From: DAISKN01 sp963716925
Lineage (GTDB): Bacteria; Acidobacteriota; Vicinamibacteria; Marinacidobacterales; SMYC01
Direction of reading: 5' to 3'
Length of the DNA: 64,000 nucleotides
Assembly: GCA_963716925.1 (NCBI GenBank)
Contig: CAVQUX010000033.1
Span: 248,001 to 312,000 of the forward strand
Part shown: piece by piece, positions 1 through 9,054 of the stretch
How the letters are laid out: the number at the start of each line of letters is the position of its first letter
Numbering within the stretch: position 1 is the first letter of the stretch
Notes under the pieces: generated by a model
Told to the model about the DNA's origin: nothing
Databases searched by the model: none
The model's input: only the letters and a program-made list of their open reading frames with translations
Position numbers and translations under genes: made by a program

Positions 1-855
1 CCGAACGCAGAGGTCATACGCGAAATTGGGCGCGCCGCTGTGGGTGACGCGGAACTTGCTGATCGCCTGAAGCCAGCGGATGGGTCTCGCGACGAATTGA
101 GCGGGAGGGATGAGAACCGCCGGATAGCCGGTATAGAGCGGGTTCATCAACCCCTCGACCAGGCCCATGTCGTGAAAATGCGGAAGCCAGGTGAGAGAGA
201 CCGTGCTCCGAGACAGGCCGAAGACCTCCCGCATGTAGTCGCAGTTGTAGAGGAGGTTCGCGTGACTGACCATGACGCCTCGAGGCTCCGAGGTGGAGCC
301 CGAGGTGTATTGCAGGAAGGCGAGGTCTTCGGAGCTCACCCTTGGCGGTTCCCAGAGCCCCGCCAGCCCGCTGTCGGCTTCGTCGATGGACAGCTGGCGC
401 ACCGAAGCCAGGCTCGGTTTCCGGCTCCACGCGGGCGGCGTTTCAGAGAGGGCTCCGCCACCGGTCAGAACCAAGGCGGCCCCCGAGTCTTCGAGGATTC
501 TCTCGAGGCGAGGAAGTCCCCGATTCGGCCGAGGCGGGAGGACGGGAACCGCTATGACACCCGCGTAGAGGCATCCCAGGAAGGCGGAAATAAAATCCAG
601 CCCCGGCTGAAAGACTAGAAGCGCGCGATCTCCTGGAGAGGCGGCCCGTTTCAGGAGAACCGCCATACTACGGGCGCTGCGATCCAGATCGCCATAGGTT
701 AAGAATTTAACTTCGGAGTCATCGTCCGAGGCGAGCCGGTAGGCGAGCTGCTCCGCCTCGGTCTCGGCTCGAAAGCGAACAACGTCAACAAAAGTGGACG
801 CTGCAACCCTACGGCTCGGCGTTTGCGCAATCGTGCTGTGCGACTCGGTAGACAT
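1..855 (-). CDS. Fatty acyl-AMP ligase (FAAL), 3' end outside window
   Basis: This partial gene activates a fatty acid as acyl-AMP for transfer to an acyl carrier protein. The reading frame is open for 285 codons from an ATG at 855 down to base 1 and then leaves the window. It shows the adenylation P-loop YTSGSTSEPRG, then TWLPHFHDMGL and APNFAYDLCV near the window edge, all typical of FAALs rather than short-chain CoA ligases. It faces away from a second FAAL at 1117, so the two share the 856-1116 spacer. An A/G-rich run (AAGGGGGG) just upstream of the ATG could be the ribosome binding site. The family is clear; the chain length used cannot be read from the sequence. Confidence 0.9.
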   Translation of the reverse strand, partial: MSTESHSTIAQTPSRRVAASTFVDVVRFRAETEAEQLAYRLASDDDSEVKFLTYGDLDRSARSMAVLLKRAASPGDRALLVFQPGLDFISAFLGCLYAGVIAVPVLPPRPNRGLPRLERILEDSGAALVLTGGGALSETPPAWSRKPSLASVRQLSIDEADSGLAGLWEPPRVSSEDLAFLQYTSGSTSEPRGVMVSHANLLYNCDYMREVFGLSRSTVSLTWLPHFHDMGLVEGLMNPLYTGYPAVLIPPAQFVARPIRWLQAISKFRVTHSGAPNFAYDLCVR

Positions 856-1055
856 GCCCCCCCTTACCACGAACGACCCGATGGTGATCGAGCTCGAGCC
901 GAGGCGTGAAGGACGAGCACAGCAATCCTGCGCAGCGTCGCAGGCTCGAAGCCGGCCGCCCAAACACCCCCCGCACCGACACACGGACACCAAGCCGCGG
1001 TTCGACGCTGCCAAGTATTCCAATTCCACGCCCGTTGTCAAGCCGCGGCGAAGGC

Positions 1056-1083
1056 TTGACATCCGAGCCAGCGGGTGTATGCT
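1056..1083 (+). promoter_or_regulatory. Sigma70-type promoter for the lipid operon
   Basis: TTGACA (1056-1061) and TATGCT (1078-1083) are separated by 16 bp. They lie 34-60 bp before the first possible start of the FAAL at 1117. Transcription would run into the FAAL-desaturase-desaturase-ACP-FAAL operon. Confidence 0.55.
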
Positions 1084-1116
1084 CACGGCGGCGGTGGATA
1101 ACCGGGGTTATTCCCG

Positions 1117-2870
<1,754 letters not shown>

Positions 2871-2874
<4 letters not shown>

Positions 2875-3881
2875 GCTCACCGAGCCCCGCCGTGGCTCTC
2901 GAAGCGACCTCGAACGCCCCTGAGCCCGCAATCACCGTGGAGCAGGGCAAACTCCGAGGCCCTCAGTTCTTCCATGCGGTCGCGATCGCGATTCTGCCTC
3001 TCGTCGCCCTCGCCCTCGCGGTTCCGGTCGCGATGCGCGTCGGCGTGAGCGCCGTGGACCTCGGTCTGCTCCTTCTGATGTTCGTCGTCACCATCCTGGG
3101 CATCAGTGTGGGCTACCACCGTCTGTTCTCTCATCGATCTTTCGAAGCGAGCACCCCGGTTCGCGTGCTCCTCGGAATATGCGGCTCCATGGCCGCGCAG
3201 GGATCGATCTCCTATTGGGTGAGCAACCACCGGAGGCATCATCAGTACACCGATCGTCCGGGGGACATTCACTCCCCCTACTTCGACGGTCCGCGCCAGC
3301 TCCGAGGACTGGAGGGGTTCTGGCACGCCCACATGGGCTGGACCTTCGCTCACCAGCTGACGAATCCGATGCTCTTCGCCCGAGATCTCTACCAGGATCG
3401 CGCGATCGCGCGAGTCAATCAGCTCTATCTGTCCTGGGTGTTCCTTGGCCTCCTGATTCCGTTCGTCCTCGGCGGCCTCCTCACGCGAAGCTGGGTGGGA
3501 GCGTTGACCGGGCTTCTCTGGGGAGGGCTGGTCCGTCTGTTCCTGACCTATCACTTCGTGAACGCGATCGATTCCGTCACCCACATCTTCGGGTCTCGTC
3601 CGTTCGACACTCGGGACGAGAGCACCAACAACGTCTGGATGGTGCTGCCAACGATGGGTGAGGGATGGCACAACAACCATCACGCGTTTCCCGGCTCCGC
3701 GATGTTCGGACTCCATTGGTGGCAGATCGATCCCGGGGGTCTCCTCATTCGCGGCCTGGAAAAGCTGGGGCAGGTCTGGAGCGTTCAAGTTCCCGCGACG
3801 GATGCCATCGTAGAGAGGGCCCGCCGCAATCTTTCGTCCGGTTCGAATCGTCCGGGGCCATCGGCAAGCTCTGGAGGTTGA
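2871..3881 (+). CDS. Membrane fatty acid desaturase (SCD/OLE1-type), copy 1
   Basis: A 336-residue integral membrane di-iron desaturase. The three histidine boxes of the family are present: HRLFSH, HRRHHQ and HNNHHAF, with hydrophobic segments between the first and third. The start is the ATG overlapping the FAAL stop codon at 2872-2874; the frame stays open further upstream but that part is out of frame with the FAAL. The next gene is a paralogue. Such enzymes insert a double bond, or in JamB-like members a terminal triple bond, into an acyl chain; the neighbouring ACP suggests an acyl-ACP substrate (inference). Confidence 0.93.
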
Positions 3882-3884
3882 GGG

Positions 3885-4859
3885 ATGCAAACCGTCGCTC
3901 CGGTCCCGAATGCCCTGGCCTCCGACCTCGGCCGACAGCTCGTCCTGAACAGCGACCGCCTCCAGGGCCTGCAGAAGCGTCTCGCCCTCGCCACCATGGT
4001 CATTCCGTTCCTCGGCACCCTGGCCGCGGCGGCTCTCTGGATCGCCGGCCGTCCGCCGGGACTCACCGACCTGACGCTTCTCGCGATCCTGTACGTTCTG
4101 ACCTGCCTCGGCGTGACCGTGGGCTTTCACCGGCATTTCTCCCATCGCTCCTTCCAGGCGAGGCCTGCGCTGCGCGCCGCCCTCGGGATTCTCGGATCGA
4201 TGGCGGCGCAGGGAACGCTGGTCTACTGGGCCGCGACCCATCGACGTCACCACCAGTTCGCCGAGCTGGCGTTCGACCCCCACTCTCCCTACGTGGATGA
4301 AAGCGGGGGCCCAATCGGGAGGTTGCGCGGCTTCTGGCACTCGCATCTCGGCTGGATGCTGGAAAGCCGCATGACGAACCCCGTGAGGTTCGCGCCCGAT
4401 TTGATCCGGGACCCCGTCATCTCCAGGGTCAGCGAGCTCTTCCCCCTCTGGGTGTCTCTCGGGCTGCTCCTGCCCGCGATCGCCGGCGGTGTGGCCACCC
4501 TCTCCTGGATGGGAGCGCTCAGCGGGTTGCTCTGGGGAGGCCTGGTGCGAATGTTCCTCGTCCATCACATGATGTGGACCAGCGGCTCCACCGCGCATAT
4601 GTTCGGTACGAGCCCCTTCGAGACCCCGGACCGAAGCACCAATAATTTCCTGCTGGCGGTGCCGAACCTCGGAGAAGCCTGGCACAACAACCACCACGCG
4701 TTCCCTCATTCCGCTCTCTTCGGGTTGCGGTGGTGGCAGCTCGACGTCGGCGGATTCACGATCCGCGCCTTCGAGGCGTTGGGTTGGGCATGGGACGTCA
4801 AAGCGCCCTCCGAGGAGGGCATCGCGGAAAAGCTCAAGAAAGTCGAAACGAGGAGTTGA
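3885..4859 (+). CDS. Membrane fatty acid desaturase (SCD/OLE1-type), copy 2
   Basis: A 324-residue paralogue of the preceding desaturase, starting 3 nt after it. It carries the boxes HRHFSH, HRRHHQF and HNNHHAF and a similar hydrophobic pattern. Two adjacent desaturases that share much of their sequence but differ in the substrate-facing segments suggest successive modifications of one chain at two positions, or a desaturase plus an acetylenase. A GAGG-like ribosome site for the following ACP lies in its last codons. The family is certain; regiospecificity is unknown. Confidence 0.93.
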   Translation: MQTVAPVPNALASDLGRQLVLNSDRLQGLQKRLALATMVIPFLGTLAAAALWIAGRPPGLTDLTLLAILYVLTCLGVTVGFHRHFSHRSFQARPALRAALGILGSMAAQGTLVYWAATHRRHHQFAELAFDPHSPYVDESGGPIGRLRGFWHSHLGWMLESRMTNPVRFAPDLIRDPVISRVSELFPLWVSLGLLLPAIAGGVATLSWMGALSGLLWGGLVRMFLVHHMMWTSGSTAHMFGTSPFETPDRSTNNFLLAVPNLGEAWHNNHHAFPHSALFGLRWWQLDVGGFTIRAFEALGWAWDVKAPSEEGIAEKLKKVETRS

Positions 4860-4864
4860 ACGAG

Positions 4865-5188
4865 ATGCTGGATTCCGCTTCCACGACGAGTACCTCCGTT
4901 ACGGGCCAGACGACGGATGCGCTTTCCCCTTCGATCGGAAAGAAGGAGATCGAGTCCTGGCTTACGTCCTACCTGGCCAACCTGTTGAACGTCCCCGAGT
5001 CGGAAGTCGAGCCGACGGTGCCGTTCGAGAGCTTCGGACTGGATTCAGCCGCCGCGGTGGCAATGACCGGCGATATCGCAAGGTGGCTCGGGTCGGACCT
5101 CGATCCGAACGTGGCGACCCAGCATCGGACCGTCGAGGCGCTCGCGGCGTACCTCTCGAGCCCGGCGGCCGACCTGCGTCCCCTTTGA
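4865..5188 (+). CDS. Acyl carrier protein
   Basis: A 107-residue carrier protein. The 4'-phosphopantetheine attachment motif is GLDSAAAV with the serine near residue 59, followed by helix III residues typical of ACPs. A Ser/Thr-rich N-terminal tail of about 25 residues precedes the domain. The ATG at 4865 has GAGGAG about 10 nt upstream; an earlier in-frame GTG at 4730 lies inside the desaturase and is rejected. Its stop overlaps the TTG start of the downstream FAAL (TTGA). It is probably the dedicated carrier for the chain activated by the FAALs and modified by the desaturases. Confidence 0.93.
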   Translation: MLDSASTTSTSVTGQTTDALSPSIGKKEIESWLTSYLANLLNVPESEVEPTVPFESFGLDSAAAVAMTGDIARWLGSDLDPNVATQHRTVEALAAYLSSPAADLRPL

Positions 5189-6918
5189 CCCCCGACGGAT
5201 ACCCGAGCCTCGCGCACCTCGTTCTGGAGACGGAGCGGGAGCCGTCGTTCACGCTTCTCGAGCGCGGCGTCGATGTCGCGGACGCGATCGATCTCGAGGC
5301 GCTGCGCGAGCGAGCGACAAGGGTCGCGGCGCACCTTCAATCGTCCTTCGATCCCGGAAGCCGGGTGCTGCTCGTCCTGCCTCACCGGCTCGAGTTCGTC
5401 GTCGCGTTCTTCGGCTGCGTTCTGGCCGGCATGGTCGCGGTCCCGAGCGTCCCGCCGAGGAGCCGGCGAGCCGTCGAATCCCTCCTGGCGATCGCCGCTG
5501 CGGCTCGCCCCGCCGTCGCGTTGACGATCGAGAGCCTCCTCCCCTCGCTCGTGGCGGCGCTCGGCGACTGCCCCTCGGGTCCCATCGAGTGCCGGGCGAT
5601 CGAGAGCCTCGCCCGCGATCGGATCGAGAGCGAATCGTCGTTCCGTCTTCCGGATTTGAACCGCGAGGACCTCGCCTACCTCCAGTTCACGTCGGGCTCC
5701 ACCGGGACGCCCAAGGGCGTCGAGGTCACCCACGGCAACCTCCTCCATAACTGCCAACTGCTCCAGGAGGCGCTCGAGCTTCCTCCCGGTTCGACGCTGG
5801 TGAGCTGGCTTCCGTTCTTCCACGACTGGGGACTCGTGGGCTGCGTCGTGTTTCCGTTCTCCATGGGAATGCGCGCCTATCTGCTCGACCCCATCGAGTT
5901 CCTCTACGCGCCCCTCCGTTGGCTCGCGGCCATCAGCCGGTTCCGCGCCAGCCTCAGCTGCGCGCCCAACTTCGCCTATCAGCTGTGCTCCGAGGTCGTT
6001 CGCGACGAAGAGAAGGCCTCCCTCGATTTGAGCGCATGGAAGGTGGCGATGGTCGGAGCGGAGCCGGTGCGCAAGGATACGCTGGAGCGCTTCGTCTCCT
6101 CCTTCTCGAGCTGCGGGTTCCGTCGCGAAGCCCTCTATCCCGCCTACGGTCTCGCGGAGAACACGCTCATCGTCACCGGAGGACGACCGTCGGCGACGCC
6201 GGTGTATCTCTCGGTCGATCGCTCCTCCCTGGAGAGGCGCCGCGTCGTCCGCCGGGATGAGCAGGAGGGGAATCGATCCCGGGTGCTCGTGGGCTGCGGT
6301 CGGCCCCTGGGCGACCAGCGCGTCGAAGTCGTGAACCCGGCGACGTCGATTCCCTGCGCTTTCGAGGAGATCGGAGAAGTCTGGGTCTCGGGGAAGAGCG
6401 TGACCCGCGGGTACTGGGAGCGGAGGGACGATGCGGAGGAGACCTACTTCGCCCGACTCCGAAACGGCGACCCTACGGCGTTCCTGCGCACCGGCGATAT
6501 CGGATTCTTCTCCGGCGGCGAGCTGTTCCTCTGCGGCCGCAGCAAGGACGTGATCATCAAGGGGGGGAGCAACCACTTCGCCGAGGACGTGGAGAACGTC
6601 GCGGAGCGAGGACACGAAGCCCTCCGCTCCTCGGGGGGCGCGGCGTTCTCGGTGGAGGTGGACGACGTCGAGCGGCTGGTGATCGTGCACGAGGTCGACT
6701 ACGGCCGCAAGCCCGTGCACGACGAAGTCTTCGCCGGGATCCAGGACGCCATGCTCGACTCGTTCGGCATCAAGGCGGACGCGATCGTCCTCATCCAACC
6801 GGGGTCCTTGCCCAAGACGACCAGCCGGAAGACCTGCAGGCAGCAGGCACGCGCTCTCTTCCTCCGCGACGAGCTTCGAACGGTGGCGTCGTGGAAACGG
6901 TGGGAATCTCAGGGCTGA
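5185..6918 (+). CDS. Fatty acyl-AMP ligase (FAAL), last gene of lipid operon
   Basis: A second complete FAAL of about 577 residues, with FTSGSTGTPKG, SWLPFFHDWGLVG, APNFAYQLC, YPAYGLAENTL and LRTGDIGF. The C-terminal lysine motif is TTSRKTCR; the usual SGK is SRK but the lysine is kept. The TTG at 5185 overlaps the ACP stop; an upstream GTG at 5083 would overlap most of the ACP and is less likely. Its last 43 bases are repeated in degraded form at 8815-8858. With the partial FAAL at 1-855 this makes three FAALs around one ACP, perhaps for activation of different chains or for re-loading the finished product. Confidence 0.9.
   Translation: MTPDGYPSLAHLVLETEREPSFTLLERGVDVADAIDLEALRERATRVAAHLQSSFDPGSRVLLVLPHRLEFVVAFFGCVLAGMVAVPSVPPRSRRAVESLLAIAAAARPAVALTIESLLPSLVAALGDCPSGPIECRAIESLARDRIESESSFRLPDLNREDLAYLQFTSGSTGTPKGVEVTHGNLLHNCQLLQEALELPPGSTLVSWLPFFHDWGLVGCVVFPFSMGMRAYLLDPIEFLYAPLRWLAAISRFRASLSCAPNFAYQLCSEVVRDEEKASLDLSAWKVAMVGAEPVRKDTLERFVSSFSSCGFRREALYPAYGLAENTLIVTGGRPSATPVYLSVDRSSLERRRVVRRDEQEGNRSRVLVGCGRPLGDQRVEVVNPATSIPCAFEEIGEVWVSGKSVTRGYWERRDDAEETYFARLRNGDPTAFLRTGDIGFFSGGELFLCGRSKDVIIKGGSNHFAEDVENVAERGHEALRSSGGAAFSVEVDDVERLVIVHEVDYGRKPVHDEVFAGIQDAMLDSFGIKADAIVLIQPGSLPKTTSRKTCRQQARALFLRDELRTVASWKRWESQG
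6876..6918 (+). repeat. Direct repeat DR1, copy A (FAAL 3' end)
   Basis: The last 43 bases of the FAAL, ending with its TGA, recur at 8815-8858 in the same orientation with three substitutions and one single-base indel. Between the two copies lies the HigBA module. This resembles an attachment-site duplication or the trace of a tandem duplication. Confidence 0.7.
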
Positions 6919-7114
6919 GCGCCGCGAGACTCCTCCCTGTTGATACGATGACACTGCGCCGTGTCCACTAGGCGACCGACGAGAATCCCCATTTAGCAAC
7001 CAGACACCGTACGACGTTCCGCGCAAACTCCTAATGCCAAATGAGTGACGAGCCTTCTTGCCTAGCCGTGCTCTCCATAAGTCATTCTGTAATTAATATC
7101 TTAAGCCGCAAGGG

Positions 7115-7154
7115 GCTCCCAAATTGACTTTTGGTAATTTTGGGAGCATAATAC
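7115..7154 (+). promoter_or_regulatory. Promoter with overlapping inverted repeat for higBA
   Basis: TTGACT (7124-7129) and CATAAT (7147-7152) are 17 bp apart. An almost perfect inverted repeat, GCTCCCAAATT (7115-7125) and AATTTTGGGAGC (7136-7147), spans both boxes, as expected for autoregulation by the antitoxin. The rest of the 6919-7189 spacer shows no gene. Confidence 0.65.
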
Positions 7155-7177
7155 GTCCGCGTGTTTAGGGAGCAAGA

Positions 7178-7183
7178 TAGATT
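7178..7183 (+). promoter_or_regulatory. -10-like box TAGATT six nt before higB start
   Basis: TAGATT is followed by exactly 6 nt and the ATG at 7190, with no Shine-Dalgarno sequence. This matches the leaderless start pattern seen at seven other genes here. It may be a second promoter inside the higBA leader. Confidence 0.4.
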
Positions 7184-7189
7184 CTCCAG

Positions 7190-7483
7190 ATGCGGATCGT
7201 CGCCAAGAAGACTCTACGCGACTTCTGGGAGCGACATCGAGACGCCGAAGAGCCGCTCTTGGCTTGGTATCGTGAAGTGAAGGAGGAGGACTGGGACACC
7301 CCCGCAAAGGTCAAGGAGAAATACCGGAGTGCCAGCATCGTGGCGGACAACCGTGTGGTCTTCAACATCAAGGGAAACGACTACCGTCTGGTCGTGAAGA
7401 TCAACTACGGCGCTCGAATCGTCTTCATTCGCTTCGTTGGCACTCACAAGGAATATGACTGGATCAAAGTCGAGGAGATATGA
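7190..7483 (+). CDS. higB: HigB-type toxin (mRNA interferase)
   Basis: A 97-residue protein of the HigB_toxin family, which cleaves mRNA on the ribosome. The features are an N-terminal helix with KTLRDFWERH, a central DNRVVFNIKGNDYRLVVK strand pair, and the C-terminal FIRFVGTHKEYDWI. The length is typical. The toxin precedes the antitoxin gene and overlaps it by 4 nt (ATGA), the order typical of higBA. It sits behind an inverted-repeat promoter. The identification is strong; activity is not testable here, and its antitoxin partner is frameshifted. Confidence 0.9.
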   Translation: MRIVAKKTLRDFWERHRDAEEPLLAWYREVKEEDWDTPAKVKEKYRSASIVADNRVVFNIKGNDYRLVVKINYGARIVFIRFVGTHKEYDWIKVEEI

Positions 7484-7977
7484 ACATGGGCGAGATCAAA
7501 GCGATTCGGACCGAATCCGACTACAACGCCGCGCTCGCTCGCATCGAAACGCTCATGGATGCGGAGCCCGGCACGCATGAAGGCGATGAACTGGACGTCT
7601 TGGCCGACCTCGTCGAGCACTACGAAGAAAAGCACGTCCCGATGGGGTTTCCGAGCCCGATCGCGGCGATCGAGTTTCGTTTGGAGCAAGCAGGTCTCAA
7701 GCCGAGGGACTTGATCCCCTTCCTCGGGAGCCGAGCCAAGGTATCGGAAGTGCTTTCGGGGAAGCGACCGCTCACGATGCCGATGGCTCGCTCCCTCCAC
7801 AAGCATCTTGGGATCCCGGCCGCGGTGCTCCTGCAGCAGTCGAGGGCGGATTTCGACACCGAGGTCGAGATCGCTCGAGTGGGATCGTTTCCCACTCAGG
7901 GCCATGGCAAAGATGGGCTGGATCTCAACCGTTCGGAACCCTCGACGCTCGCGCGGAGGAGTTGGTGCGCGACCTGA
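7480..7977 (+). CDS. higA: HigA-type antitoxin, HTH part, truncated by frameshift
   Basis: The N-terminal part of a HigA-ImmA fusion. Residues 1-60 form the acidic N-terminal region (DELDVLADLVEHYEEKH). Residues 65-115 form the XRE helix-turn-helix (IEFRLEQAGLKPRDLIPFLG, then VSEVLSGKRPLTMPMARSL). The frame is lost near residue 130: the expected WDRFPLRAMAKMGWI is encoded one frame over at about 7881-7925, and the rest of the protein continues in the third frame from about 7940. Two single-base changes within 70 bp therefore split one gene. The shortened product keeps the DNA-binding domain and may still repress and neutralise HigB. Confidence 0.8.
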   Translation: MNMGEIKAIRTESDYNAALARIETLMDAEPGTHEGDELDVLADLVEHYEEKHVPMGFPSPIAAIEFRLEQAGLKPRDLIPFLGSRAKVSEVLSGKRPLTMPMARSLHKHLGIPAAVLLQQSRADFDTEVEIARVGSFPTQGHGKDGLDLNRSEPSTLARRSWCAT

Positions 7978-8708
7978 TTCGGGAGGCTGGCGGACCGACC
8001 GTCGCCTGCGCAGCAATGTACCGAACGAGCCCTCAAGCGCGGACCAATGCGAAGACGGACCCCTATGCTCTCAAGGCCTGGTGCTGGAAGGTACTAGCCG
8101 ACGCCAATAAGGAGCGTCCCTCGGCCGCATATCTCAGAGGAACGATCACGCTGGCGTTTCTTCGGCAGCTCGCTCAACTCAGTTGCCTGGAAGAAGGGCC
8201 GCGCCTGGCAAAGGAGCGCTTGGCGAGACACGGTATTCCCCTCGTCACCGTACAACATCTTCCCAAGACCTACCTCGATGGCGCGGCTTTGAGGCTCGAC
8301 GACGGAACCCCGGTGATCGGGCTGACCCTGCGCTACGACAGGCTCGACAACTTCTGGTTCTGTCTGCTTCACGAGCTGGCGCACGTCGGACGGCACATGG
8401 ACATCGACGGCCAGGCGGCCTTCGTCGACGATTTATCCCTTCGTGAGGTGGAAGGTTCGCATGACGATCCGCTTGAGACTCAGGCAGACGAATGGGCTGA
8501 GGAAGCTCTGGTTCCTCGGGCGCTCTGGGAGTCGAGCGCTGTACGTGAGAACCCCACCGCCATGTCCGTCATCAACCTCGCGAACACGCTCAAGGTGCAC
8601 CCTGCCATCGTCGCCGGAAAGATTCGGCATGAGCGACGGAACTTTCGCTTACTGTCGCAGTTCGTCGGTACCGGCGCGGTCAGACGTCGCTTCGGCATGA
8701 AGCCGTAG
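7962..8708 (+). pseudogene. ImmA/IrrE peptidase part of the split HigA fusion
   Basis: The C-terminal part of the antitoxin-peptidase fusion. It contains the zinc motif HELAH (within LLHELAHVGRHM) and the downstream glutamate helix ETQADEWAEEALVP, both diagnostic of ImmA/IrrE. Homologues have this domain fused behind the HigA HTH; here it starts with a GTG in a different frame and has no convincing ribosome site. It could still be translated by coupling from the HTH reading frame, which ends 16 nt downstream of the GTG. Pseudogene or sequencing error cannot be told apart from one sequence. Confidence 0.7.
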
Positions 8709-9054
8709 CAAGCGACACGAACGCAGCCAGGTGGACAGGAAGCGCGCTTGACTCGGCTTCAGCGAATCGCTGACGTCCAGGACGACGACCGATTTGGCTT
8801 CCGCCTCGATCTCCTCGAACGGTGGCTTCGTGGAAACGGTGGGGAGTCTCAAGGCTGATCCACGCCCCTGGAGGCGCCGCCACCTGGAGCGCGTGGAGGA
8901 GAACCGGCTGCAGCGGATGTCTTCCGGTTTCTCCGCGGAGCCATCTACGACAGCCCGCTTCGCACGTTCTGCGACAACGACTGCTTCCAGTCCTTCCGGA
9001 AGGAAGGAAGCGGCGTCGGCCGCGTTTGCGGTGTGGTGGGTCTTCGCGAGACCC
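8709..9054. other. Gene-poor stretch with degraded coding remnants
   Basis: This 346 bp stretch holds no intact gene. It contains the second DR1 copy (8815-8858). From about 8920 to 9062 a plus-strand frame reads like a genuine C-terminal fragment (FRFLRGAIYDSPLRTFC) ending at TGA, but I do not recognise the family. Confidence 0.4.
8815..8858 (+). repeat. Direct repeat DR1, copy B
   Basis: A degraded copy of the FAAL 3' end (compare 6876-6918). In the FAAL frame it still encodes RTVASWKRW, as in the intact gene, before a single-base insertion removes the stop. It marks the right boundary of the higBA segment. Confidence 0.65.

Noticed and set aside
2877..4709. Long minus-strand frame of 610 codons across the desaturases
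   Set aside because: It is a shadow of the two desaturases, which carry all family motifs on the plus strand; the minus frame is low-complexity and lacks any domain pattern.
4969..7026. Minus-strand frame of 685 codons opposite the FAAL
   Set aside because: A GC-driven shadow: Arg/Glu/Ala-rich with no recognisable motif, opposite a certain FAAL gene.
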